Assembly: GCA_017616785.1 (NCBI GenBank)
Contig: JAFZXK010000021.1
Span: 1-33,606, forward strand
Reading direction: 5' to 3'
DNA: 33,606 bases
From: Alphaproteobacteria bacterium
Lineage (GTDB): Bacteria > Pseudomonadota > Alphaproteobacteria > Rs-D84
This document shows, piece by piece, positions 1-7,295 of the stretch (position 1 is the first letter of the stretch; each line of letters starts with the position of its first letter). The position numbers were made by a program, and so were the translations under genes. The notes beneath the pieces are model-generated. The model made no database searches. It saw only the letters and a list, made by a program, of their open reading frames with translations, and had not been told where the DNA came from.

Positions 1-1
1 A

Positions 2-898
2 ACAACGGTGACAGGAACATTGGGAAACAGTACCAGTGATACATCATTACCGATGGTTGGTGGTGTGAATACAAAGTTAGCAACAAAACAAGATGAGATT
101 CCGGCAAAGAATACGAACAAAGTTTTAACCTATACTGGTACCGCGGGTCAGATTGGCGAAAAAGGAATATATCAGGATACCGGCACATATGCATCGCAAA
201 CAGATAGTTTAATAGATGCGGGGACATTTAACGCGGCATTAAAAAACGGACTTGATAACGAGTTCGTATGTGCGGGTTACGCCACCACCGGTGAATGTTG
301 GTTGTGGAGTGTGGATAATACATCCAGTAACACAACACAAGAATCATATGTTTCGGCGGTTGGGACCGGCTACCAAGACGGAACGCCAACGCCAACAAAC
401 CCAATTTATCCGGTGTTTTATAGGCAGGGAAACATGATATTACGCCGTGTTGGTGACTATGCGGATTCATACGACGCAACAACACATAAGATTACACGGA
501 ATGTCGGGGTAAAGGTGCTTAATGGGACGGAAAACTGGAATTATGGTGCTAATTCATCGGGGCAAGGATGTTATTTACCCGTTCCAGAGGCAAAACTTGG
601 GGCTTTCCCAATTTCAACGCATTTCAATAAAGCGACTGCTTATGGGTATGGGATACCAGATAAAACAATTTCTCGTTTTTCTGCTACGTCACAAACTATA
701 ATTATAAAATATAACGATATGGTTTCAGGCGATAGTGGTGCTACATTACTCAAACAATACTTTGCCGAACAATATGCAAACGGAACGCCTGTGACCGTTT
801 ATTACCCACTTGAAACACCGGTGGAAGAAGATTGGCTGGACACGACATATAACACCAGTGTTTACATTCCTCAAAATCAATCGGAACAGAATCAGTAA
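2..898 (+). CDS. C-terminal part of a tail-fibre-like surface protein (5' end outside window)
   Basis: The reading frame is open to the left edge, so the GTG at position 8 is probably internal and the true start lies upstream. About 297 residues remain. The sequence is rich in Thr, Asn, Gly and Tyr, has only two Cys, and no obvious membrane segment. It contains a stretch reading QDGTPTPTNPIYP and, near the end, VTVYYPLETPVEE. I associate both with C-terminal domains of phage tail or minor tail proteins and related cell-surface fibres. No phage structural genes follow; dnaX comes next. The gene may be a prophage remnant or, more likely given the setting, a chromosomal adhesin-like surface protein. 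The ending is Gln-rich (NQSEQNQ). The function is not established. Confidence 0.6.
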   Translation, partial: TTVTGTLGNSTSDTSLPMVGGVNTKLATKQDEIPAKNTNKVLTYTGTAGQIGEKGIYQDTGTYASQTDSLIDAGTFNAALKNGLDNEFVCAGYATTGECWLWSVDNTSSNTTQESYVSAVGTGYQDGTPTPTNPIYPVFYRQGNMILRRVGDYADSYDATTHKITRNVGVKVLNGTENWNYGANSSGQGCYLPVPEAKLGAFPISTHFNKATAYGYGIPDKTISRFSATSQTIIIKYNDMVSGDSGATLLKQYFAEQYANGTPVTVYYPLETPVEEDWLDTTYNTSVYIPQNQSEQNQ

Positions 899-927
899 AT
901 TAAAATTGATTTAAATGGCGCGGGGCG

Positions 928-1045
928 AGTTCTCCTCCATTGGAGGAGTACCCGAAGGGGGAGGTGGTTAGAGCATTCGTTATTTGTTTCGTATTCTCTA
1001 ACCACCCCGCCCTTCGGGCACCCCTCCACAGGAGGGGAACTTGCT
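928..1045. repeat. Long imperfect palindrome, two inverted half-elements
   Basis: The left arm (about 930-977) and right arm (about 998-1042) are inverted copies, each about 45 bases and roughly 80% matching by eye. Each arm carries nested small hairpins built on CCTCC/GGAGG and CCCGAAGGG or CCCTTCGGG. The centre pairs GGTTAGAG with CTCTAACC around an AT-rich loop. The layout matches other palindromes in this window (10126-10245, 29398-29490, 32816-32935, 32940-33056). This is a dispersed intergenic repeat; no coding function is claimed for the ORFs it creates. Confidence 0.75.
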
Positions 1046-1060
1046 CTCTGCAAGCCCGCG

Positions 1061-1090
1061 GAGATACCGGCCTTCGCCGGTATGACGATA
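1061..1090. repeat. Short REP-like hairpin
   Basis: ATACCGGC (1064-1071) pairs with GCCGGTAT (1076-1083) around a CTTC loop and is followed by GACG. This is the form of common bacterial extragenic palindromes whose translated artefact reads VIPAKAGI. It lies directly after the long palindrome and before the heptamer array at 1110. Confidence 0.7.
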
Positions 1091-1109
1091 AAAAACACTG
1101 GACGTCGCC

Positions 1110-1140
1110 CACTAACCACCAACACTTATCACTAACACTT
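1110..1140 (-). repeat. Heptamer array, CACTAAC orientation
   Basis: CACTAACCACC, AACACTTAT and CACTAACACTT follow one another just before the dnaX promoter. The units match those at 5592-5613, 20912-20931 and 29491-29514, and are the reverse complement of the GTTAGTG arrays at 4623, 7227, 20766 and 22934. Confidence 0.7.
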
Positions 1141-1166
1141 GAATTTTTATAAACATTTGCTATGCT
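1139..1166 (+). promoter_or_regulatory. Promoter of dnaX
   Basis: A TTGAAT -35 box (1139-1144), a 16-base spacer and a TATGCT -10 box (1161-1166) precede a clear ribosome-binding site (AAAGGAAAG, 1173-1181). The extended -10 GCTATGCTT also occurs in the promoter at 23509-23537. Confidence 0.55.
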
Positions 1167-1186
1167 TGGCGCAAAGGAAAGACCGC

Positions 1187-2713
1187 ATGGATACCAGTTA
1201 TACAGTTTTAGCGCGCAAATACCGCAGTCAAGATTTCGAATCCCTTATTGGCCAAGATGTTTTGGTTAAAACACTTACCACCGCCATTAAAACGGGACGC
1301 ATCGCGCACGCGTATATTTTTACCGGAATTCGTGGAACCGGAAAGACCAGTACCGCGCGTATTCTGGCCAAGGCATTAAATTGCCTGTCGTCCGATGGGC
1401 CAACGGCGACGCCATGCGGAAAATGCGAAAATTGTCGCGCAATTGCGGCGGGGCAACATATTGATGTTTTGGAAATTGATGCGGCGTCGCATACGGGTGT
1501 TGATAATATGCGCGAAATTTTGGATGCGGCGCAGTATCGCCCAACAAACGGCCGGTACAAAGTTTATATAATCGACGAAGTCCATATGCTGTCGTCAAGT
1601 GCGTTTAACGCGTTACTTAAAACATTGGAAGAACCACCGGCGCATGTTATCTTTATTCTTGCGACAACCGAAATACGCAAGGTTCCGGTTACGATTCTTT
1701 CGCGGTGCCAACGGTTTGACTTGGTGCGTGTGCCGGTTGATACGCTTAAAAAACATTTTGCGTGGATTGCGGACCAAGAACATGTTGAACTTAGCGACGC
1801 GGCAAACGAATTACTTGCGCGGGCGGCGGATGGTTCGGTGCGTGACGGGCTTTCGCTTTTGGACCAGGCGATTGCGCAAACCGGCGGTCATGTCGATGAA
1901 AAATCGGTAATGGATATGTTAAAGCGCGCGGACCGCGGCGTCGTTGTGGACTTTATGCAAACGATTTTATCGGGTAATGTTTCGGCGGCACTTGCCAAGA
2001 CCGATGAAATCTATACCAACGGTGCGGATTTGACAATGTTGCTTACCGACATGATGGAATGGGTTCATTGGGCAACGCGTATGCATCCCGTTCTGCGTGC
2101 CGGCGACAGCAATCATGTTCCATACACCGCGGACCAACGCGAACGCATAAACGAAATCAATAAACATGTATCATTGAACACGCTTTCCCGAATATGGCAG
2201 GTATTGGTCGCGTCTGTTCCTGAAATGGCGGCGGCAACGAATCAAAAGCAATGTTTTGATATGTTGATAATTCGGATAATGCATGTTGCGGATATGCCGT
2301 CTTTGCCGGACATTTTGAAAAGTGAAAAATCGGATGCACCGCGTACCACGCCGATTGTTGAAAAACCAAAGAAAATCGAAATTCGTTCGGCATCGGAACT
2401 TGCAAACGCGTTGGAAGTTGCACGCGAAATGTTGTTGTATACTTATTTTACGAAAAATATAGAGGTTTCTGATTTTTCTGGCACACACATATCATATTTT
2501 GACCGCGCGGGCGATGCGGATTTTCAAAAGAAGTTGGTTCAATGGCTAAACGATAAAACCGGCGAAAATTGGGTTGTTGAAAAAATTGAAAAATCTGAAC
2601 AAAATCAAACCATAGGGGAACAGGAAAAAGCCGCGGTCGAATCTGACCCAATGGTTGCGGATGCGATGTCACTTTTTGACGGTGCGGAAATTGTTGGTAT
2701 ATCGAAACAATAA
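1187..2713 (+). CDS. dnaX: DNA polymerase III subunit gamma/tau
   Basis: This is the clamp-loader ATPase that loads the sliding clamp at the replication fork. The 508-residue protein shows the family layout. Residues 6-30 carry the start LARKYR...FESLIGQD. The Walker A motif GIRGTGKT is at 47-54. A zinc site uses C66, C77, C80 and C83. Walker B IIDE is near 128-131, followed by VHMLSSSAFNALLKTLEEPP and the sensor region ATTEIRKVPVTILSRCQRF. The C-terminal tau part is poorly conserved and ends in an acidic tail. I chose the ATG at 1187 because AAAGGAAAG sits in front of it; the frame opens earlier at a TTG at 1139 that lies in the promoter. No programmed frameshift heptamer was identified. No ybaB or recR follows; a prepilin gene does. 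Confidence 0.95.
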   Translation: MDTSYTVLARKYRSQDFESLIGQDVLVKTLTTAIKTGRIAHAYIFTGIRGTGKTSTARILAKALNCLSSDGPTATPCGKCENCRAIAAGQHIDVLEIDAASHTGVDNMREILDAAQYRPTNGRYKVYIIDEVHMLSSSAFNALLKTLEEPPAHVIFILATTEIRKVPVTILSRCQRFDLVRVPVDTLKKHFAWIADQEHVELSDAANELLARAADGSVRDGLSLLDQAIAQTGGHVDEKSVMDMLKRADRGVVVDFMQTILSGNVSAALAKTDEIYTNGADLTMLLTDMMEWVHWATRMHPVLRAGDSNHVPYTADQRERINEINKHVSLNTLSRIWQVLVASVPEMAAATNQKQCFDMLIIRIMHVADMPSLPDILKSEKSDAPRTTPIVEKPKKIEIRSASELANALEVAREMLLYTYFTKNIEVSDFSGTHISYFDRAGDADFQKKLVQWLNDKTGENWVVEKIEKSEQNQTIGEQEKAAVESDPMVADAMSLFDGAEIVGISKQ

Positions 2714-2732
2714 AAAAAGTAGAGGGGAAAAA

Positions 2733-3188
2733 ATGAAAAATGAATCTGGACGTTCACTTATTGAAATTATTGGTGTGTTGGCGATAACGGCGGTTATGAC
2801 GGCGGGCGCGGTTGCGATTTATAATTCTGTGCGCACGAATCAGAAAAATACTATCGCCGCCGCAACATTGCGCGAAGTCGCCAAGGATATAAATATGCTT
2901 ATGGGTATGCGCAGTGATTATACCGGCATATCGGTTGATTATCTTGTAAAGGCGGGCGCTTTGCCGAACGCCGATGCCCCGATTGGCAAAAGTTGGACAA
3001 TTGATGTCGGAATTGACCGCATAACATTTACGATAAACCTTTATGGATTGACGCGTGCGGAATGCGAATTCTTTGGTGCCGCGATGCCGGCATGGGCAAG
3101 TGAAATGTACATCAATGGATATCGCGCCGAAGAAATTGTGAATTGCTTTCCAGGGTCCGAAAATAATATATCTTTTGTTGGGATGTAA
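2733..3188 (+). CDS. Small type IV prepilin-like protein
   Basis: The product has 151 residues. It begins MKNESG followed by RSLIEI, which fits a prepilin-peptidase site: Gly6 at -1, Glu11 at +5, and a hydrophobic helix through about residue 30. Position +1 is Arg, not the usual Phe or Met. After the helix the chain has a pilin-like VRTNQKNTIAAATLREVAKDINMLM segment and a short globular part with two Cys (the second near the C-terminus). The ATG is preceded by AGAGGGG (2721-2727), 19 bases after dnaX. The OmpA-type lipoprotein gene starts one base after its stop, so the two are probably cotranscribed. It is likely a pseudopilin or minor pilin. No pilus ATPase or prepilin peptidase lies in the window. 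Confidence 0.7.
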   Translation: MKNESGRSLIEIIGVLAITAVMTAGAVAIYNSVRTNQKNTIAAATLREVAKDINMLMGMRSDYTGISVDYLVKAGALPNADAPIGKSWTIDVGIDRITFTINLYGLTRAECEFFGAAMPAWASEMYINGYRAEEIVNCFPGSENNISFVGM

Positions 3189-3189
3189 A

Positions 3190-3867
3190 ATGCGTGAATC
3201 GTTATTTGCAATCTTTTTGATGTGTTTTATTTCGGGATGTGCGGCGTATAAAAGTCCTGACCGTTCAACTTGGACCGCGTATCTGCACGGTGCAAGTTTT
3301 ACCGATATGACCGAAAGCGCGCGAACCGCCAAGAAACCTATATTCCAAGGCGCAGGCGGAAAAACGGTTGCCGAAGTTGTGGCGCAAGATTCTGCGATGG
3401 AATACGGCGACAAAGCGCAAAACGAATCGGCAATGTGCATTGGCTATATGTCTGAATTGGAAAGCGCACTTTATGATGCGCTGCGCCGACCTGGGCTTTC
3501 GGTTCAACGTGCCGGCACAGATGTTTTGGTTATATTGGTTCGTGACGCAATTATGGAACTGAACGCACCGGAAATATCGGCGGACGGCGATGAAAATTTA
3601 TCAACAATTGCAAAGATATTGAAAAAATACGATGCAACATTTATTGAAATTGCGGGCTATACCGATTCGATGCGTGATACAAATGCGGCGCGCGCTTTCT
3701 CGATGGATATGGCGGAAAGGGTTGGTGTTTATTTAACGCAACACGGAATAAAAACTTCACGTATGTTTATTGTTGGTCGCGGTGCGGCGCGCCCGATTGC
3801 GGCACAAGATGAGTGGGGCCGATTGGCTAATCGCCGCGTAGAATTAAGAATTTCTCCCGTTCGGTAA
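3190..3867 (+). CDS. OmpA-family outer-membrane lipoprotein
   Basis: The 225-residue product starts with a lipoprotein signal peptide whose lipobox ISGC gives Cys16 as the lipidated residue. The last 90 residues form an OmpA-type peptidoglycan-binding domain. It contains a FIEIAGYTDS segment, with the NAARAFSMDMAERVGVYL helix after it, and it ends GRGAARPIAAQDEWGRLANRRVEL with the usual Asn-Arg-Arg. The middle region (about 40-130) is not recognised. The ATG at 3190 is one base after the prepilin stop; a TTG at 3175 would overlap that gene and remove the normal signal start. It probably sits in the outer membrane and grips peptidoglycan. Its pairing with a prepilin gene suggests, but does not show, a role in anchoring a fibre. 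Confidence 0.8.
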   Translation: MRESLFAIFLMCFISGCAAYKSPDRSTWTAYLHGASFTDMTESARTAKKPIFQGAGGKTVAEVVAQDSAMEYGDKAQNESAMCIGYMSELESALYDALRRPGLSVQRAGTDVLVILVRDAIMELNAPEISADGDENLSTIAKILKKYDATFIEIAGYTDSMRDTNAARAFSMDMAERVGVYLTQHGIKTSRMFIVGRGAARPIAAQDEWGRLANRRVELRISPVR

Positions 3868-3946
3868 AAAATAATAAAATTGTCTTTTCTTTTTTATTTT
3901 TTGTTGTTATAGTCGGAACAGTCAACAGAACAAAAGGAAGGAAAAA

Positions 3947-4615
3947 ATGATGAAAACAAATACCCAGGCCGGGGCATCGGCAACAAAAAAGTATGTTAAA
4001 TTTGGTATCGTGGCGGTTATTGTAATCGCGGTTGCGGTTATCGGATTGTTTGCGGTAAAGGCGTTTTCCGGTAAAACGGTTAGTGCGGAAACGGCGATTG
4101 ACGGTATTTCGAGTGAGGCCGTATCTGGTGGCGACCTGCGTATGGCGGTGATTCGTATGGATGCAATTCAATCAGATGCCAAGGCGTTACAAGATTTACG
4201 CAAACAACGCGAAGCATACGAAGAAAAACTGCGTGATGAATTGACCAAAGAACAGAAAGAATTGGAAAAAGAAAAAGAAGAAATCGAAAAATCCCAAGAT
4301 GTCCTTTCCCAGGAAGCGTTGCAACGCCGCGTTGTTGAATACCAAGGCAAGGTTACAAAATTGCAACGCGATTTGACCGAACGTGCACAATCTGTGGATG
4401 CCGCATTCCAAAAGGCGTTGGTTGAAATCCAAGAAAAACACCTTGATCCAATTATCGAAGCAATAATTGCGAAAAAGAATTTGTCTTTGGTAATTGATGG
4501 CCGTTTTGCACGGACGGGCGCAAATGTTGAAAACCTTGATATCACGGCGGATGTTATCAACGCATTGGATAAAAAGGTTTCATCGGTAAAGATGGACACA
4601 CCAAAAGGTTTCTAA
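3947..4615 (+). CDS. OmpH/Skp-family periplasmic chaperone
   Basis: The product has 222 residues with an uncleaved-looking membrane segment at about 21-42. An OmpH-like start follows (MAVIRMDAIQSDAKALQDLRKQREAYEEKL), then a long Lys/Glu-rich coiled coil (about 85-150). The C-terminal part (HLDPIIEAIIAKKNLSLVIDG) is typical of the family. Skp holds unfolded outer-membrane proteins in the periplasm. The ATG follows AAGGAAGGAAAAA. In many proteobacteria ompH lies directly before lpxD and fabZ; here a foreign-looking gene separates them. The N-terminal anchor is longer than in classical Skp, so it may be membrane-tethered. A terminator follows at 4645-4670. Confidence 0.85.
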   Translation: MMKTNTQAGASATKKYVKFGIVAVIVIAVAVIGLFAVKAFSGKTVSAETAIDGISSEAVSGGDLRMAVIRMDAIQSDAKALQDLRKQREAYEEKLRDELTKEQKELEKEKEEIEKSQDVLSQEALQRRVVEYQGKVTKLQRDLTERAQSVDAAFQKALVEIQEKHLDPIIEAIIAKKNLSLVIDGRFARTGANVENLDITADVINALDKKVSSVKMDTPKGF

Positions 4616-4622
4616 TCACAGA

Positions 4623-4644
4623 GTGTAAGTGATAAGTGTTAGTG
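4623..4644 (+). repeat. Heptamer array, left arm of an inverted pair
   Basis: GTGTAAGTGAT then AAGTGTTAGTG, 22 bases. It matches the reverse complement of 5592-5613 at 20 of 22 positions, so the two arms bracket the gene at 4745-5542. Confidence 0.75.
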
Positions 4645-4676
4645 AACCGCCGATTGTTCGGCGGTTTTTTGTTGCC
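4645..4676 (+). terminator. Intrinsic terminator, copy 1
   Basis: AACCGCCGA (4645-4653) pairs with TCGGCGGTT (4658-4666) around TTGT and runs into six Ts, then GTTGCC. It would end transcripts from ompH. An almost identical copy in the same orientation lies at 5560-5588. Confidence 0.85.
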
Positions 4677-4686
4677 TAATAAGAAT

Positions 4687-4738
4687 TTGATTTCATACTG
4701 AATTTGATGTATAATATACAGCGTGAAATGCAAAGGAG
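4687..4738 (+). promoter_or_regulatory. Promoter and ribosome-binding site of the 4745 gene
   Basis: TTGATT (4687-4692), a 17-base spacer and a perfect TATAAT (4710-4715) are followed by the ribosome site AAAGGAG (4732-4738), six bases before the ATG. This is one of the best-formed promoters in the window and makes the gene an independent unit. Confidence 0.75.
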
Positions 4739-4744
4739 TTTAAT

Positions 4745-5542
4745 ATGCCATTAACGAAACAAGATTTCAAAGATGCAACATTGACAGGTTTGCGTGAAAT
4801 ATTGTCGGATGATGACACCGAAATAAAGGAAGGTGGTGACTATCGATATAAAAGCACCTTGTATGTTTATTCAAATGGGGTACTGGTTTTTAATATTGAC
4901 AGACAAACAATGACATTTATGTTTGGCGGTGGTCGGGCACCAGACAAATATACGTTGTATATCAACAGCGAAGAAGTTGATTTGGGTTACGGTGTGGCGG
5001 AAAAACTCTACAAAGAAGTGGAACAGGAAAAAACAAACCGTGAATTGGCGGCATATCAATTACAAAAAGACACCAAGAAAGCAGAATATCAAGGGGAAAT
5101 ACTTTCATTTTTGGCGCAATTTGAACCTCTTGAACGTAAGGTTCACTTACCGATGTCGTTATGGGATTTTAGGAATTTGATTTTGGAGTATGTGAAAAAA
5201 ATAATGAAAAATCCCAACAATAAAATGGAAGAACATAGAGCAGAATATAGAAGCGAAGAATCTGTCCATTCTAAAATAGGAACGCCTATTTTCTATGTTG
5301 AAAGACATGCAATGAGGTCGCTTGTTGGTGATAGACCCGCACCAGATAGATATACACTGTATATAAATGGTAAAGAATTTGAATTACAATATGGCGTGGC
5401 AGAAGAACTTTACAGGGATATGTGGAACGAAAGGGTTGCGCGGAAAAATGCCGTCCGCCAGGCTGCAGAAGATGCAAAAACGGAACAGCAACAAAATAGT
5501 GTGTTGGATTTCCTTGGTCGGTTTTCGCAATCGCGTCAATAA
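4745..5542 (+). CDS. Unknown protein made of two duplicated domains
   Basis: The 265-residue product has no signal peptide or membrane segment, so it is probably cytoplasmic. It is an internal duplication of about 130 residues. Residues 64-92 (APDKYTLYIN...YGVAEKLYKEV) match 198-226 (APDRYTLYIN...YGVAEELYRDM). Each half ends in a charged helix and a similar tail (ILSFLAQFEPLE and VLDFLGRFSQSR). I do not recognise the domain. The gene has its own promoter and terminator, and lies inside inverted heptamer arrays with two copies of one terminator. That arrangement, between ompH and lpxD, suggests a cassette added to an older operon. The function is unknown. Confidence 0.75.
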   Translation: MPLTKQDFKDATLTGLREILSDDDTEIKEGGDYRYKSTLYVYSNGVLVFNIDRQTMTFMFGGGRAPDKYTLYINSEEVDLGYGVAEKLYKEVEQEKTNRELAAYQLQKDTKKAEYQGEILSFLAQFEPLERKVHLPMSLWDFRNLILEYVKKIMKNPNNKMEEHRAEYRSEESVHSKIGTPIFYVERHAMRSLVGDRPAPDRYTLYINGKEFELQYGVAEELYRDMWNERVARKNAVRQAAEDAKTEQQQNSVLDFLGRFSQSRQ

Positions 5543-5559
5543 AATAAAAAAACTAAAAT

Positions 5560-5588
5560 CCGCCGATTGTTCGGCGGTTTTTGTTGCC
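5560..5588 (+). terminator. Intrinsic terminator, copy 2
   Basis: CCGCCGA (5560-5566) pairs with TCGGCGG (5571-5577) around TTGT, followed by five Ts and GTTGCC. Apart from one T it is identical to 4647-4676. Confidence 0.85.
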
Positions 5589-5591
5589 CAC

Positions 5592-5613
5592 CACTAACAC
5601 TAAACACTTACAC
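5592..5613 (-). repeat. Heptamer array, right arm of an inverted pair
   Basis: CACTAACACTA then AACACTTACAC, 22 bases; the reverse complement differs from 4623-4644 at two positions. It lies between the second terminator and lpxD. Confidence 0.75.
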
Positions 5614-5651
5614 TACCCACTCTTTTCCCTTTTCTTTTATATTTTTTGAAT

Positions 5652-5657
5652 TATAAT
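5652..5657 (+). promoter_or_regulatory. -10 box of lpxD, possible leaderless start
   Basis: A perfect TATAAT ends six bases before the lpxD ATG at 5664, so transcription would begin at or next to the start codon. No good -35 box was found, and no Shine-Dalgarno sequence precedes the ATG. Confidence 0.4.
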
Positions 5658-5663
5658 TGTGGC

Positions 5664-6710
5664 ATGTTAAAAATAATTAAATCTTTGATGGCGCCACGCG
5701 CGACCAAGATAACCGCCGGCGAATTGGCGGAAATGTTCGGAATTGAACTGCGTGGCGACCCAAATACCATCATAACCGGCGTCGCGCCAATTGCGGATGC
5801 GCGCCCTGGTCAAATTGCGTTTTATTCCACCGAACAAAACAGTAACGCGTTCAAGGTTTTGCCTGTATCGGTGTTGGAAAATACCCGCGCAAGTGTCATT
5901 TTATTACAGCCCGAAATGGCATCGCACGCGCCCGCCGGCACGACATTATTGGTGTGCCACAGTCCGCGTGGCGAAATCGTAAAGATTCTTGGTGCGGTTT
6001 ATCGCGAACCGCCGCGGCGCGGTGTATCGGGCGACGCGTTTGTTGAACGCGGTGTGTTCTTTCGCAATCGGCGCAGTGTTTATGTCGGGCCCTTTGCGGT
6101 TATTGAACGTGGTACGGTCATTGAACCGGATGTAAAGATTTATCCGAACGCATATATCGGCCGCAATGTTACGATTGGGCGCGGCACGGTTATTCATTCG
6201 GGCGCACATATTGAAAACGCGACAATCGGTGCGGATTGCGTGATTCACAACGGCGCATCGATTGGCAAGGACGGGTTCGGCTATACCCGCCAAGACGGCC
6301 ATAATGTCTTTATTCCGCATGTCGGTCGCGTGGTTATCGGTGACCGCGTGTCGGTGGGGGCAAATTCCTGTATCGACCGCGGCGCGCTTACTGATACAAT
6401 GATTGGTGATGGCACGAAAATTGATAACCTGTGCCAAATCGCGCATGGGGTTGTCATTGGCAAAGAATGTTTCTTGGCGGGCGGTGTCGGAATCGCCGGC
6501 GGTGTTAAAATTGGTGACCGCGCATTGCTTGCGGGACATGTTGGTGTCGCAAATGGCGTTAAAATCGGTAATGACACCGAAATCGGCGCAAACAGCGGTG
6601 TTTTCCGCGATGTTCCCGACGGCGGCCGCCATATGGGCTATCCGGCGATGCCGGGAACGGAATTCTTGCGCCACTATGCGTGGGTGAAAAAACACATGAA
6701 TCAGGACTAA
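5664..6710 (+). CDS. lpxD: UDP-3-O-acyl-glucosamine N-acyltransferase
   Basis: LpxD adds the second acyl chain in lipid A synthesis, using acyl-ACP as donor. The 348-residue protein has an N-terminal uridine-binding domain (about 15-110, [14 protein letters not shown] and GQIAFYS). A left-handed beta helix of hexapeptide repeats follows (about 120-320: [28 protein letters not shown] and later copies). The catalytic-type histidine is in [12 protein letters not shown], and the segment [14 protein letters not shown] is typical of LpxD. The ATG at 5664 is preferred over a TTG at 5646. fabZ follows after 13 bases, the usual lipid A order. No lpxA or lpxB follows fabZ here. Confidence 0.95.
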   Translation: MLKIIKSLMAPRATKITAGELAEMFGIELRGDPNTIITGVAPIADARPGQIAFYSTEQNSNAFKVLPVSVLENTRASVILLQPEMASHAPAGTTLLVCHSPRGEIVKILGAVYREPPRRGVSGDAFVERGVFFRNRRSVYVGPFAVIERGTVIEPDVKIYPNAYIGRNVTIGRGTVIHSGAHIENATIGADCVIHNGASIGKDGFGYTRQDGHNVFIPHVGRVVIGDRVSVGANSCIDRGALTDTMIGDGTKIDNLCQIAHGVVIGKECFLAGGVGIAGGVKIGDRALLAGHVGVANGVKIGNDTEIGANSGVFRDVPDGGRHMGYPAMPGTEFLRHYAWVKKHMNQD

Positions 6711-6723
6711 AAAGGGGACAATT

Positions 6724-7164
6724 ATGGTTGATGCAACGGGTATAGAACGCGTTATTCCGCATCGTGGACATATGCGCCTGGTGGACGAAATTCGTGAATT
6801 TACGGATAAAACCGCGACCGGTATAAAGTATGTGCGTGATGATGAGTTTTGGTGCGCGGGTCATTTTCCGGCAAAGTCAATTATGCCCGGCGTTTTGATA
6901 GTAGAGGCCTTGGCGCAAACCGCGTGTTTTACAATCCTGAACGCAATCGGCAATAACGGTGGTCGGGCTTTGGGTTATTTCGTAACAATCGAAAACGCAA
7001 AGTTCACACAAATGGTCACGCCCGGTGATGTTTTGGAATTAAAGATAGAAGAGGTCGGCGCGAAAATGAAACTGCATAAATTCGTTGGAAACGCGTTTGT
7101 GAACGGCAAACGTGTGGCAACCGCAACCTTTTCCGCCATGCTGGACAACGATCCACAGTTTTAA
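6724..7164 (+). CDS. fabZ: (3R)-hydroxyacyl-ACP dehydratase
   Basis: FabZ removes water from beta-hydroxyacyl-ACP in fatty acid elongation and shares its substrate pool with lipid A synthesis. The 146-residue protein has the hot-dog fold signature: IPHRGHMRLVDEI near residue 10, then GHFPAKSIMPGVLIVEALAQTA with the catalytic His and Glu, and later ENAKFTQMVTPGDVLEL. The length is normal for the family. The ribosome site AAAAGGGGAC overlaps the lpxD stop, so the two are cotranscribed. A terminator follows at 7252. Confidence 0.95.
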   Translation: MVDATGIERVIPHRGHMRLVDEIREFTDKTATGIKYVRDDEFWCAGHFPAKSIMPGVLIVEALAQTACFTILNAIGNNGGRALGYFVTIENAKFTQMVTPGDVLELKIEEVGAKMKLHKFVGNAFVNGKRVATATFSAMLDNDPQF

Positions 7165-7226
7165 TCCCGCCGCGGCACCTCCTAAAATCGCGGCACCGTT
7201 TTACGGTGACGGATGCGGTGACGGGT

Positions 7227-7249
7227 GTTAGTGGTTAGTGTTTAGTGCC
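7227..7249 (+). repeat. Heptamer array, GTTAGTG orientation
   Basis: GTGTTAGTGG, TTAGTG and TTTAGTG lie between the fabZ stop and its terminator. It is the same unit as at 4623, 20766 and 22934. Confidence 0.7.
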
Positions 7250-7251
7250 CC

Positions 7252-7285
7252 GCCCGCATTTCGCGGGCGGTTTGGTGTTTTTATC
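7252..7285 (+). terminator. Intrinsic terminator after fabZ
   Basis: CCGCCCGC (7252-7259) pairs with GCGGGCGG (7265-7272) around ATTTC, then TTTGGTGTTTTTA. The T-rich tail is on the plus strand only. Confidence 0.75.
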
Positions 7286-7295
7286 TATTATGACG

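Noticed and set aside
892..1152. Several short frames, including one reading VIPAKAGIS
   Set aside because: These are translations of extragenic palindromes; VIPAKAGI is a known artefact of such repeats.
899..1186. 4.5S (SRP) RNA gene, often found upstream of dnaX
   Set aside because: The conserved GGAAGGAAGCAGCC-type loop is absent; the region holds repeats only.
2754..3440. 228-codon minus-strand frame opposite the prepilin and OmpA-type genes
   Set aside because: It covers two well-supported plus-strand genes, and its translation resembles no protein family.
5946..6695. 249-codon open frame on the minus strand opposite lpxD
   Set aside because: It is fully antisense to a certain lpxD, with composition expected from its shadow frame, no ribosome site and no domain.
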